In this document: piece by piece, positions 45,217 to 57,230 of the stretch | How positions within the stretch are numbered: the stretch's first letter is position 1 | Layout of the letters: each line of letters opens with the position of its first letter | Assembly (NCBI GenBank): GCA_013399895.1 | Contig: VXBA01001792.1 | Location: 9,853 to 73,852, forward strand | Direction of reading: 5' to 3' | Origin: Serilophus lunatus | Lineage: Eukaryota > Chordata > Aves > Passeriformes > Eurylaimidae | DNA length: 64,000 nucleotides | The notes under the pieces: model-generated | What the model saw: the letters and a program-made list of their open reading frames with translations, nothing else | The model's database searches: none | What the model was told of the DNA's origin: nothing | Position numbers and translations under genes: made by a program

Positions 45217-48200
45217 TCTAATTTGTGCCTTTTGATTTAATGAGTTGTTATCTAAAGATTGCAAGAATTCAAACTGTATATGATTGTTTAATTTAAAAGT
45301 TTTCATTGAAATGGTCTGGCATCCTTTGCTTTTGGAAGGAATCCATTCATGGATCAGTTTCTCATTGAAGTTTAGATACTAAACACGTGTTAAAATATGT
45401 GCACACGTTTGTTGTGGTGGTATTGGAGGGCTTTGCATTTTGGAGTTGAAGTTGTCATTTTAGGAAGAATCCGTAATTTAAAATAATCTGGGATGCATAT
45501 GTGTAATTTCTGCAGAGAGCAAATGTTTAAAAATAAGGTTTGTTGCCAGAAATCAGTTTGAACGTGGGTGTCACAGGCAAGAATCTGGAGCCGTTCCATC
45601 TGGTGCAAGGAACAGGCACTTGCTTTGTGTAACTGTGTGAGAAATGTGGTACCAGGACAGGTACCTGTGACAAGGAGAGAGCCCCAACAGAGACGTGATT
45701 GCCATGGTTTCTAGAGCTCAGATTCTTTCCTCATGGAAGGTGCATCTCTTGAGAGACAAAGGAATAATAGTGGTAGTTTGTCTGCCTGGTATGGGAATAT
45801 GTGCTCCAGTGGAAAGGAGAGAGAAAAGGAGGAAAACATTGAGAGTAGCTGCTGAATCTCCAAAAGCAAAAATCCAGAAGGATAAAAAGAAGAGACCTGT
45901 GTATGCTTTGGTGCATTGCTCTGTGAAGTCCATTTAGCCAAGACTTGAGCTTTTTCTGAGTCCTGCTTTTTGTTTGTTCTGTAAGACACTTGAGAAGGAA
46001 AAAAACCCACAAAACAACATGCAGTTATTCTGATTTTATGAAATAAATATCTAAATAACTGTGACATGCAATTGATACATGAGTTCATTATTTCTAGTTT
46101 CCTCCTTATCTACAAGCAAACAGTTTTCAGAGGAAGTTGGAGATCAGCATAAATTCCATGTAAAGTCTTCCTATATGACTGATAGCTTTGAATAAAATAA
46201 AAAATCAAAAGACCCCCTATTCTATAGTCTCTCAATATAAATAAACAGTGTTTTCTTTGAAGTTAAAAGAGGTTCCTGGCACTTCTTGTGACCCTTTAGA
46301 AGTGCTTGAGTTTCAGAAAACCTTACATTTGACCCTTGATGGAGAAAATAATTCCACTCTGAAGCTTTATCCTTGTGCTGATTTAAGGGTGTCTGTAGCT
46401 GAGGGGTTACCCCAGATATCAGGGCCCTGGTTGTGTTTGTGTCAGGGAAAACTTAATATGAACAGATTCTACAGGTTGAGTGGAATTTTTCTGCAGTGAA
46501 ATGTGTCCTGTCTGGGTTTTGAATGAAGAGAAAATGAGACTTAACTCACTAGCTGGGACTGCATGAATTTGGCTTTCTGTTTGTTTTTCCTTTCTGAGTT
46601 ACATAAGGATATTGAAAAGGTTTTGGTTTTTTTCCCCGAAAAAATTTACTTAAGACATTACAGTAACCTCTCTGTTTATTTTTTATGCTGATTCTTGTCA
46701 AAACAGAGAATAATTTTGTTACGTTTCCTCAGATTTACTATTCCACTTGTATGGCTTATCAGAAGAATAAATGAATGAATGACTGAAATGGTGAAGAAGT
46801 ATGGTAGACTCCAAAATTTGCTTCCTCCCTGCAAGGTGACCCAGTGCATGTTGTAGTGTGCCATGGAGTTACCCCTTTTCATTCATCAGCTCAGGATGGG
46901 AGACAATGGCTATTGCAATTCTCAGCCTTGGCAATAATGATAAGCTTCTAAAATTTTTTTGATAGCTAAAAAATATTTTTCCAAGCCAGGTTTTTTTGTT
47001 GTTGTTTTGATAGAAAAACATGTTTTTAATTTTTTTTTTTGCTGGTGGCTAAGCCTCTGATGATTGATATATGTATATATGTGTTCTTTCCTTTGCTTGG
47101 GATGAGTGTGGGTGGTGGATTCCACACCCCCCTGGATTGCAGAGGAGCAGGTGCAGCCTTGCTTCTGAATTGGTAGTGGAACCAGATCAGAGTGTAACCT
47201 CTGGCCTTGTCTAATTATCGTCATTTGCACTGATGAACTTCCTCGTGAGTGGGCAAAAAGTCAGGTAGCTCAGCTAAAAGTAATTAGAGTGGACTTGATG
47301 GTTTTCAGGAAGAATGCTGCCCAAGCACCATGTCTCCTGCTGACCCAAAATTTAGAATGTTAAATACTCAGATCAGGTGAGAGAAATTAAAACCAATGAT
47401 TCTGCACAACCTTCAGCCTCAAAAACGTTTCTGTGTGGGAAGTGCTGGGGTTCTGTGGGTAGTGATCCTGGAAATGGTGTTTCCAGTTTGCTGTGGACTT
47501 GGAGTGAAGAACTGCACTCCCTGCTCAGAATCTCTGGCACTCAGAAACTTCTTTTCACTCTTCATAGTAATGCATGTTATTTACAATATATCTGGCAGCA
47601 CATTTGAGAATACTGAAGTATTTCAACATGTTAAAAATCAGACTGATTCCTTCTGAATGAAATCCTGTTTCTGTAAGGACCACACCAGTTCTGATCCTGA
47701 GACTAATGAAACTCTAGTCTTGTCTGGGTTTAATTTACTTTGCTTCAGGAGGCTGCACTGTAATTTTCCAGTGATCATTATTTGAAAGAGCACATAATTT
47801 TATGTTGTATCTGTTTTAACTGTTGAGAATAAAATTTTTGGGAGGTGGCATTGTAACAAAGGAAAATTTAGCATCACTGATTAAACACATGAATTTGTTG
47901 TTTGGGTTTTTTTTTTTTTGCTAAATGAAATAGGGATACCATTAAGTATTTTAATTTGATAGTAATAAACAGATTTTGGATTTCCAGTAGGTCCTGTGTC
48001 AAAGGACCTCAGTAACTGATGCAGGGGACCTTTTGTGATTTCATGATACTGGGTTGTATAACAACGCTGTGGAAATTAAATAGTGACAGTGGGGGAAACA
48101 GCAAAATAACAGTAATAACCCTTAATAACAGAATTTCTAAGGAACTACAGGAAGGTGCAGCTGCGCCACATGAAGTATCTCCTTTTGGAGGAGATAAAAA

Positions 48201-49063
48201 TGGTCTTTGGTTGAAAGCAGGGATGTTACCGATTCATGCCCGAGTTATTTGTTGTGTTTTAAAAGGTTTCTTGCAGCCTGCAGTTTATGACTGATCACAG
48301 AAGCAAAAGCCATTTTCCTCTCCCTTTCAAAAATGAGATCTGTAACAAGGTCATTATAGCAGAGGTGGGAACAAAAGGCACAAAATAATTCTCAATAGTG
48401 GGTCTGTCACCCATTTTGGTGCATCATCATTTTGCATCATTTTGCTCATCAACCCTAATTTAATGAGCTTTGCTGACCTGTCTGGTTGTCAGTGTTCAAT
48501 CATTCTTTGGGATTGTCTGCTATACCTTGAAACTTTCTACTTCAGTGTTACCTCAGAAATACCATTTAAAACTGATCAGTGTCTGTGGTGTCCTGATACC
48601 CTGAGCATTTTGTACACTTGAACTAGCATTTGTGTAGGATTCCTTTTGTAGGGATCCATTTTTCCTGGCAGATGGAGCTGCCTTTGGCTATGTGGACATT
48701 CTCCTACTTCACAGGATGGTCTTGTGACAGTTTCATTTAACAGGATGAAGAACACACTGCTGATAGATAGTTGTTATTTTTATGAGGAACTGAAGTCTGA
48801 AAATTGCAGTTGGAGTGTTCTGGGCAATACCTTAGCGTTTTTACATTATTTTGACTTAGAATAATGCTCATGTCTAAGAAAAACAACCCTGTTTTAGCAA
48901 TGAAACAGTTCTGAGTTTCTTGAATTTGTTTATCTGTTCCCAGTTGAAACTGTCTGTGCTGCACAGTGTGTAACTTCAGGTGAAGCTCCCAAGTGTTCTT
49001 GGAAGTCACTTTGTAAACAAGCCCAGCCGGTTGATCTCTACCAATTCTCCCTTTTCCCTGCAG

Positions 49064-49189
49064 GGATATTACGTACAGCATTTCTTTGGAAGCTGTGACG
49101 ACTCTCATCGTGTTCCTCTCCTGTCAATTATTCCACAAAGAAATCCTGCGAGAGAGCATCATCCACAGATACCTGATGCACGGCCGCTG
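49064..49189 (+). CDS. DYM: DYM coding exon, residues 166-207
   Basis: It encodes LDITYSISLEAVTTLIVFLS, CQLFHKEILRESIIHRYLMH and GR, in register with the previous exon. The acceptor is TTTTCCCTGCAG and the donor GTACGT. The human protein has MRGPC where this one has MHGRC, a local difference at the exon junction. Confidence 0.95.
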
Positions 49190-51390
49190 GTACGTCCTGC
49201 CCTGGGGGTGCCTCGTGGCACAGGAAATGCTTCTGGGCAGTTGTTTGTGCCTGAAAACAAAAGGCAGCCAAGGATAATTTGATAGGAAACTTGTTCTGCT
49301 CCAAAGAAAGGAGAACATAAAAGCAAACCATTTGTAAAGGCTGCTGGAGGGTTTTAGGTTTAAATCTCACAGCCCAGACTTCAGTAAAACTATTCTGGAA
49401 ATCATTTTAATTTTTGGAGGATAATTTCATTAACTTAAGACGGCCTTTACTTTTCAGGATGATTCTTTTTTTTTTTTTTAAAGTTTTTTTTTTTAATTTA
49501 GCACCACACCCTAGAGAATCCATGTACCTCAGAAATGCCAGAGCCTTGTTGCCATACAAATGAATAGCAGTCCTTGGAAAGATGACTGAGCTGAAGGAAA
49601 TACTTAGCAGGAGGTAAAATTGGTTGTGTGAGTAATACCACTTGTTCTGGAGAGCTGGTGGTTGTGTTTGGATGCTTTGTCACAGTGGCTTCTATGTATT
49701 TCAGTCAGGCTCCCATTCATCCTCTCTCATCTCTGAGCTCCTTGTGGGCAGATTTTTGATAAATATATTAATTATCTGGCTTTATGAAGTTTCTACTTGA
49801 CATAAAAGACAGAAACTTCTCTGGGCTGCTGTGCAGGGAAAGGAGGGAGGCTCAGCTTGGAGCACAGGGCAGACTTTGGCCAGAAACATCAGCAGGGCAT
49901 AGACAGAACCTGAGGATGTGTGGAGTCTGGTGGTACTTAAATCTCTGGACTGAAGGAATTGAATATTTTGGGGAAAATGGGGAATATCTGAGAGAAGAGT
50001 AGTATGTGGTGTGAGAGGTCTCATATGGAAGTAGCAGGTGCCTGGCCTCTGGGAGCCTGAAGCACTATGAGGGGCACTGGTGTGGAATCACACCCCTGAG
50101 GAGAAGGGAGCACCTAGTATTTACAGGTATTTGTGGTCAAAAGGAAATACTAAAGTCAGAGGGACTGGAAAAACTCACAGTTTTGTTAGTAAATCACACA
50201 CTTGGCCTGGAAATTGGTGTGTTAGTCCCTCTCCTCCCATTGCAAGCATGTGACAGTGGGATTTGGTTGATGGAGTAGAGTGAAAGGGAAGAGAGACAGA
50301 GAGAGAAATGGAGCAAAGAGAGGGAGAAAGAAATGAAGGAAGAGGGATCACCAGCCCTGTCTCCAGCACTGGTGCAGCTGAAGGGATGTCCAGGGTCCTG
50401 GGAGCACTGCCTGGGCTTCATGGGGACACCTTTTAAGTTTGCCCCTCCCTGGATACAAGTTTCTTGTTTCCCATGCAAAGTCTTTTCTTTCAGACCTTTC
50501 TGGAAATGGGCCAGAGGCTTTGGGGGTCTTGGGTATCTTGATTCTCCCTACAGTCCATGCCTGCACCAGTGCTGTGCTTATCTCCAGGAGCCAGAACAGG
50601 GAGGTCTGGCATGGAAAAATGCTGCCCCTCCTCCATAGGGCCCCTTCGCCACATCCTGGTCTTGCTCTGTGAGTTTGCTATTATCAACAATCCTTCATTG
50701 GTTCAACAGCCATTGGTGTTTGGGACACACACATTAGCCTTCTACTTTTTGTAATTCTGCAGGTGGTTAGAGGGTTCATCCTAACAGCTCCTGTCTTTTC
50801 ACCTCTGAATCAGATGGGAGTCAAAACCAGCTGTTTGCTTCTGTGGAAATCCTGCTCTGTTTGGAAATACTGTGAACCCAACGAATTTTAGGTGCATTTC
50901 ACTGCAAATTCACTGTTGTGAGTGAGGTTGGTTGATTCGTTGGTCTTTGCAAATTCATAGAATCCTTTTAATTGGAGAAGGCCTTTAAGGTTGGTCTGAG
51001 CTGCACACAGACAAAAATGTTAGGGGGATGGAGAAATGCTGCCCAACCCAAGCATGGAGTGAAAACTGAACAAATACAATGTTTCCTTCCATAAATATAT
51101 TTCACTTGGGTCTTGAGGTAAGTGAATACAATGATTCAGCATCGTAAGTGGGGTTTTTTTTAAAGCTGTATTGAAAAAAGATAACAAAAGGTGTTTCCCA
51201 TGACCCTGCTGTGGGAGGGGCTCCCACAGAGCCCTGCTGAAGTCTGGTCCTTGGTGTTCTTTCCCTTTCCAGTCTGCTCAGCACTGTCTTTAAAGCCAAA
51301 CACCAGCCTTTGCACCCTGCCTGGACTTAGTTGTGCCATTTTTTTTTGTGGGTTGTGAGTCAACTGAAGCTGTTTTCTTTCTCTTTCCAG
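49190..51390 (+). other. DYM intron 7
   Basis: Intron of 2.2 kb. It contains a purine-rich GAGA/GGAA stretch at 50281-50345 and a possible remnant of a CR1 3' end at 50955-51010. No exon or RNA gene is visible. Confidence 0.75.
50955..51010 (-). mobile_element. Possible CR1 3' end remnant, antisense
   Basis: TTCATAGAATCCTTTTAATT followed by GGAGAAGGCCTTTAAGGTTG resembles the inverted terminus of older CR1 subfamilies (CATAGAATCATTTAGGTTGG type, from memory). It is short and diverged. Confidence 0.45.
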
Positions 51391-51533
51391 TCTCCCATAT
51401 ACCAGCAGACTTGTGAAAACTTTGCTGTATAATTTTATTAGACAAGAGAGAAGCCCTCCTGCAGGTGCCCATGTCTTTCAGCAGCCAACAGATGGAGGAG
51501 GACTGCTTTATGGGATTGCATCTGGGGTGGCAA
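51391..51533 (+). CDS. DYM: DYM coding exon, residues 208-255 (last in the window)
   Basis: It reads CLPYTSRLVKTLLYNFIRQE, RSPPAGAHVF and then the conserved QQPTDGGGLLYGIASGVA, and leaves one base for the next exon. The acceptor is TTTCTCTTTCCAG and the donor GTGAGT. The expected continuation (TGLWTVF and so on) is not found in the remaining 12.5 kb, so the following intron extends past the window. Confidence 0.95.
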
Positions 51534-52334
51534 GTGAGTCTGATTTTCTATACATTTTACTTCAAACCACGTGAAGCGTTGTGTTCTGTGTGACTTCTCT
51601 TGCAAACACACCTGTAGCCCATTTCTTTTTCAGCAATGATGCCAGTATAAGAAAGCTCTCCACAGGCCTGCTTGGATTGTAATCCTGCAAAGGCCTTCTG
51701 GAGATGTATCAGAATCTGAAGCAGGACAGCAGATGGCAAAAGTATCACCTGGTCTCTGTTTTTTTTTTCTACTGATGTATTAAAAAACTCATCAACCAAT
51801 CAATAGTGCCCTATTTGATAAATCACATGCTTTGAGTTAATTACAACGTTGTAAGAATTAGTTTTATGTACTTGTTTTATTCTTTACAATTACTCAGAGG
51901 GTGTGGAGACCTGCTCTGTGGCTCTGCTTGGACTGGGTGGTCTCAGGGGGGACCCTCCCAGGAGGGTTCTGTGATGTAAGAGAGCAACCTAGATAGGAAA
52001 TTTTTGTACCATGTTGTACTGAAGGCCTTTTCCAGTGAATTGACTAATTTTTTCCCTGATTAGTGGGTGCACTTCTTGCTATAGAGAAATACTACCTGAA
52101 GAATAGGAAAGACTTGATGCCATTCCTTGTTTAGGAAAAGGTTTCTTGTGTTTGTTACACTCTATATGTGTTTTCGTTGGTGGTTGCTCTCTTCCCCACA
52201 CCATATGTGTTTTACTGGTGTGTGTATTACACCTAAAAATTATTCCTCAAGGTTTTTCTTTTCCACCTAATAAGAATAAAACATAATACAGTGCTAACAG
52301 TAAAGGCAGACGTTATTTTCTTTCTCCCCAACAG

Positions 52335-52616
52335 GCTCAGTATCGCTTTGCAAGTCAGTTGCTGTTAAAACCGATACTATTTATTTTGCTCTTTTGTGAA
52401 ATCCATTCACTGGCAGCATCCCCAGGGAATATTAAAGTTCAGGCCGCAGGGGGTGTGCCAGGAAATCCTTCACGGCCCGTGGCAGTGCGCGGAGCTCTCC
52501 TCACGGAGGCAGTAAAAGAGCACGTCTGTCAGAGCATGCAGCTCCCGGTACTGCTGCAACACCATCTCCCGGTCTCCAGGGCAAACCGCTGCCTGTTGCG
52601 GGTGAATTTGTAACAT
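52335..52616. other. CpG-dense intronic patch open on both strands
   Basis: Between about 52440 and 52610 there are roughly a dozen CpG dinucleotides in an intron that otherwise has almost none. On the plus strand a strong acceptor (TTTCTTTCTCCCCAACAG) ending at 52334 precedes 92 open codons to TAA at 52611-52613. On the minus strand an ATG at 52616 opens 48 codons (MLQIHPQQAAVCPGDREMVL and on to CHGP) with a stop at 52472-52470. I do not recognise either peptide. It may be a retrocopied exon fragment, a cryptic exon or a small CpG island. Confidence 0.4.
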
Positions 52617-55600
52617 AAATGCTTGAGAAAGTACTTAAGCAGAGGTGAAGTAATTAAATTGGTCTTTACAGTGTTTCTCGTCAGGTGTATTCCTTGCCTC
52701 CATTTCAGTTGCAAGAGAAAAGAGATCTGAAATTGTATTTCTACGGCAGTTTTCAGTATGTGGTTTGGAGTTCTGCAGTTCTTACTGTGTATTTTCATAC
52801 CTGTTATTACCTGATGATGTTGTTATTGGTTGTGATCCTCTTTAGTGTCCTTTCTGCCTCGGTGCTGCCCACAGGCAGAACATCTTCCTTCCCCTCTGCT
52901 GGTCAGTTGATTGATTTGTAAAGTCCACCCATATTCCCAAACTCCAGCCTCCCTCTGTAACACCTCTGGTGTCATGTGCCCCATAACTTCTTACTGGTTG
53001 TAGATCAGATTCTCATTCCTTAGTGCAAACTCTCCAGCCTACATCTGCTCTTATCTCTTCCTGCTCTTCCACCCTTTTCACTCCTCCTGAACCATTCCCT
53101 TGGCATTCGCCAACACTTGTTTTCTTGCTTCTTTCCTGAGTACCTGAAGAGCCATCTCTTCTCCCAGCTAATTAAGTAAAGCTTTAAGAAGAGGAGCCTT
53201 TATAAAGAACTTTCTAATTTCCTGCCTGGGAAAGGGGAAGAAATAAGTGCCACACCCTGCCAGAAACCAGGAATGTTTTTTCTGTCTGTGCTCAAACAGT
53301 CGGTTGATTTTTTTTTTTTTTAATATATTATTTGGCTGTGTATGATGTTGGACTATAGGTGAAAATTGGACACAGTAGAGTTGGTAGAATAAATGGAATA
53401 TTTGCCCATCTGATCTGTGAATTAAAGCAATCCTTTGGTTTATGAAGCATCAGGTACATGGGCAGAGTGCAGTAGAAATTATAATACAGCAAATTATAGT
53501 ACATTTTTATAGTCTGTTATGGAACAGAAGCAAGTTTTGAGCAATGAATGACTGTGGAAACATTGTGATTTCTTTTTTGAATTATTTTTGAATGCTTTGT
53601 AATCTTTACAGCACAAATACTGAAAGAAGAATTGGAACAATTGAAAATTCAGTTTTATGTGGCTCAGTGCCTTTTAAATACCACATAATGCTTAAAATGA
53701 GTGTACCAAAGTAGTGTAACTATAATCTACTTAGGAAGAAGGGAGATTGGAGTCTAGTTTTAAAAAACATTTATTTTTCCATATGAAAGTTTGAGGCCTA
53801 AAATAATTATTGTCCTTTTTAGTTACTTAGCTCAATTCCACAGTCATCTACCTGACATGTCTTATGTTATGCCTGTTTTGTTGTCTCTTACACAGCAGCA
53901 GGAGATCAACAAACTCTTATAAGCACCATATTTTAAACCCACCCTCCTTTTCCTTCCTTATGATTCAGCAGGAGTGATGATTATACACAAAATGAGCAGA
54001 AGTTTACTATTTCCCACAGTTAACCTTCTCCTGCTTCTCATCCTTTGTAGCCTGTTGGTTATTTTTTTTTTGTCTCATGAGTCTTGAGCTCTGAAACCTC
54101 ACAGCAATATCCTCACACCAGATACTTCTGAGTTTGGCCCATGACTGTGTCCAGGTTATCTGTCTGCAAGTACCTTTCTGCATCCCGGATGTAAAATACC
54201 TGGATTGGAATAGGATTGCCAATCCTGTTGTCCTCCATGAGTTGAAGAAAATAAAAAGAAAAAAGTTTGGAAGATAAGAAAAATACTTCTTCTCTACTGA
54301 GTCAGCTTTGCTTTGTCTTTGCAGTCTTTGTGTAGGTGTGCAAAGTAATTGTAAAGTGCTGCTAGATCTGGTACAGTGTAATGAAGGCGTAAATGACATC
54401 AAGATTCATGGCAGTAGAGATTAGATATTGGGAACTCGTTTATTGGAATCCAGAAATTCAGTTTTCTCAACTCACAACATACATTGAACCAACTCAGTGT
54501 CCAAAAAAACCTATTTTTGTTGGGTTTAAGTGCCCTCTTCTTTTTTTCCTGAGTATTATTACCATAAGCCAATTCATGGTCTGCAGTCAACCAAGTTGAC
54601 TTTTTGCGGACAAGCAATTTTTTTTAATTAGTCGTTTTGTTGCTTACCAAACAAAATCCTTGTTGCAGTAGGGAACTGCCAAACAGATGATGTGCTAAGA
54701 CAGGGAAATGTTAGTGCTACTATTGCAAAAGGAGTCAGTTTAAATGGTTTCTGCTATCAAAAAAAACCCCAAACACTTTATTGCATCTTGCAGAACCAAG
54801 GAGTTACTCCAACTTGAAGATATAATTGACTTGGTTTATGCTGTTTGGATTTTTATAGGTGCAAGAGCAGTAACCAGATTCATCTTCATTAATTATCTAA
54901 GTCATCATCATAACTAATCTGCCCACAAAGGTTCTGTTGTAGCATTAATATAAATTGCAGAATTCAGTGTGTAGTGATCAATGATGACTTGTCTTCTCAT
55001 GCCTGTGTTCTTGGGTTGGAACTAAAACATTCCTGGCTACTAAAGAGTTTAGATCATGCAAGTGTGTTCTTCACTCTGCATTATGCTGTTCAGCATTAGG
55101 TACTTGAAGGCATCTGACCTGTATTTTAAATCTGTGCTTTATATATGCTATAGCTCATTCCTGTTTTTGTTGTTACTACTTTCTGGTTCATGGGAGCAAT
55201 TGCATGATAACCTTTACAGGAGAACTGTTTATTAATATTTAGTGTTTTATATTGATACCTTTTTCCTCTCCAATTCTATGTAGCCTGGTTTGTAAGATCT
55301 ATTAAAACAAAACACATCAAAGTGGAGAGATACAAAAAGCTCCTAGCAATGTGTGTGTTATGTCTTGTGATTCCACCAACATTTTTCTCTGCTAACAGAT
55401 ACTTCAGGCTGCTTGTTTGTACCTTGCAGACCCTTTTCATGGTATGTCACAGATCTGGTGTAGGATCTGCTCCATAACTGCAGCCTTGTCTGTTTCTGGT
55501 GCTTAGTCAATGTTTAATTGGCTGTTCCTGCTCATCACAATGGAAATGTGGATCTGAGCCTTCTGTCCCAGTTCTTGCCTGTTCTTGCAGTCTGTATCAG

Positions 55601-56087
55601 CAGCATCCTCTCGACACAGTAACTGTGATATTTTGACCTCCCTGAATGAGAAGATTTAGTTTCCAGATCTTTAACCTTTCTCGTGGTTTATCTGAAGATG
55701 TGCCTCACCCAGACCTAAACAAGTGGCTGCAGTTCAAGCACAGGTTCTTTGAGAATAAGTGGTTGAGTATTAATAGTTGCCTGGAAAAAAAAAGCTGCCT
55801 GGAAAGCTGGGCGCCAGAGAAGCTCCATCCCAACCAAAATCTGGTCCTGGGTGGCATGAGCACCACAGGAGCTGGTTTGGAGTTGGGTTGAAGTGCTGCC
55901 AGAGCACTGGCTCAGTGACCCCTTTGAAAGTCTTCATATTTTCATGAGAAAAACTCATCCTCTGCCTTGAGCACAGTAGTACAGAAAAACCTTGTCTCTG
56001 GTATAAAACTGTCCAGGCCAGAGATGTGTTCCCTGTGAAGCTCTTAGACACTTGCTTTGAATATACACTGTGTTGTGCTTTGGTTTT

Positions 56088-56155
56088 TGTTTTTTTGGTT
56101 GGTTGGTTGGGTTTTTTTTGTTTTGTTTGGTTTTGGTTTTGTTTTTTGTTTTTCT
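56088..56155. repeat. T/G low-complexity tract
   Basis: Repeated GGTTTT, TTGGTTGG and GTTTTTTG units without a constant period. Confidence 0.85.
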
Positions 56156-56324
56156 TGAAATCTGATGTATCTTTGTGTTTTTGAATGAGGTGGGAGTATG
56201 GCATGGCTATACAGCAGCAGCACTTGGCCCCAGCTCCACCAAGTTCTTGGGGCTAGTCAGCTACAAAGATCTGAAACCAGAAGAGCTGTAGTATGATTAT
56301 TTAACAAATAATGATGTTCTGAGG

Positions 56325-56710
56325 GCTGGAGTCCCTCTGCTCTGGGGACAGGCTGGGAGAGGAGAAGGCTCTGGGGAAACTTTAGAGCCCCTTCCAGTGT
56401 CTAAAGGGACTCCAAGGGAACGGGAGAGGGACTTGGGAGAAGGGATGGAGAGACAGGACACAGGGAGTGACTTCCCACTGCCAGAGGGCAGAGATAGGTG
56501 GGATATTGGGAAGGAATTGTTGGCTGTGAGGGTGGGGAGGCCCTGACACAGGTTGGGCAGAGAAGCTGTGGCTCCTCCATCCCTGGAAGTGTCTAAGGCC
56601 AGGTTGGAGCAACCTGGGAGAGTGGGTGGTGTCTCTGCCCAGGGCAGAGGAGGGGAACCAGATGATCATTAAGGTCCTTTCCAATCCAAACCATTCTGGG
56701 ATTCCATGGA
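56325..56710 (+). mobile_element. CR1 LINE 3' fragment, sense
   Basis: Runs from CCCTCTGCTCTGGGGACAGG through GATAGGTGGGATATTGGGAA to the terminus CCAATCCAAACCATTCTGGG and ATTCCATGG. A ~20-bp deletion removes part of the GAGCTGGGGGTGTTCAC region. Confidence 0.9.
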
Positions 56711-56929
56711 ATTGTTGATCAGTCTTACATGCTCCACCAGCATGTTTTTGATAATAAGCCACCATTAATTAGAACTAGCTGGACAGGTAGCAGAGACATT
56801 TTGCTCTGTGAGCTCTGCTCTTTGACTTGTTGGCAGTTTCTTCCTTCTTGGAAGAGCAATTTATTCTCTTAAGTTCCTGGGCCTGGTGGATCTTGGAAGT
56901 CTTCCATTGACTCTTCTGAGACTTCTAAG

Positions 56930-57230
56930 TGCCTGAGGGGAGGGTGCCAGAGGAAGGACCAGGCTCTGCTGGAGGGGCTCAGCAATGGCACAGACTGGTA
57001 CTCAGGAAGTTCCACCTGAATGTGAGGAAGAACTTCCCTGTGCAGTGACCCAGCACTGAGCAGAGACCAGAGAGGGTGTGGAGTCTCCCTCACTGGGGAT
57101 GTTCCAGACCCCTCTGGACACAATCCTGTACTCTGGGATGGCCCTGCTGGAGCAGGAACGTGGGACCAGATGAGCCACTGTGGTGCCTTCCAGCCTGAAC
57201 CCCCTCTGGGATTCTGTGAATTTCACAGAA
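56930..57230 (+). mobile_element. CR1 LINE 3' fragment, sense, distinct subfamily
   Basis: The body differs from the young copies: GTGAGGAAGAACTTCCCTGT, GTGTGGAGTCTCCCTCACTG, GGATGGCCCTGCTGGAGCAG. The terminus is CCCCCTCTGGGATTCTGTGA. Confidence 0.85.

Larger units (their letters stand above)
38175..49063 (+). other. DYM intron 6
   Basis: Intron of 10.9 kb with four sense-oriented CR1 fragments clustered at 40.4-45.2 kb. The stretches 38175-40413, 41069-43235 and 45217-49063 are AT-rich and hold nothing I can name beyond T runs. Confidence 0.75.

Noticed and set aside
45695..45937. Lysine-rich ORF of 80 codons in DYM intron 6
   Set aside because: It has no flanking splice signals of quality, no recognised family, and overlapping frames of similar length on the other strand.
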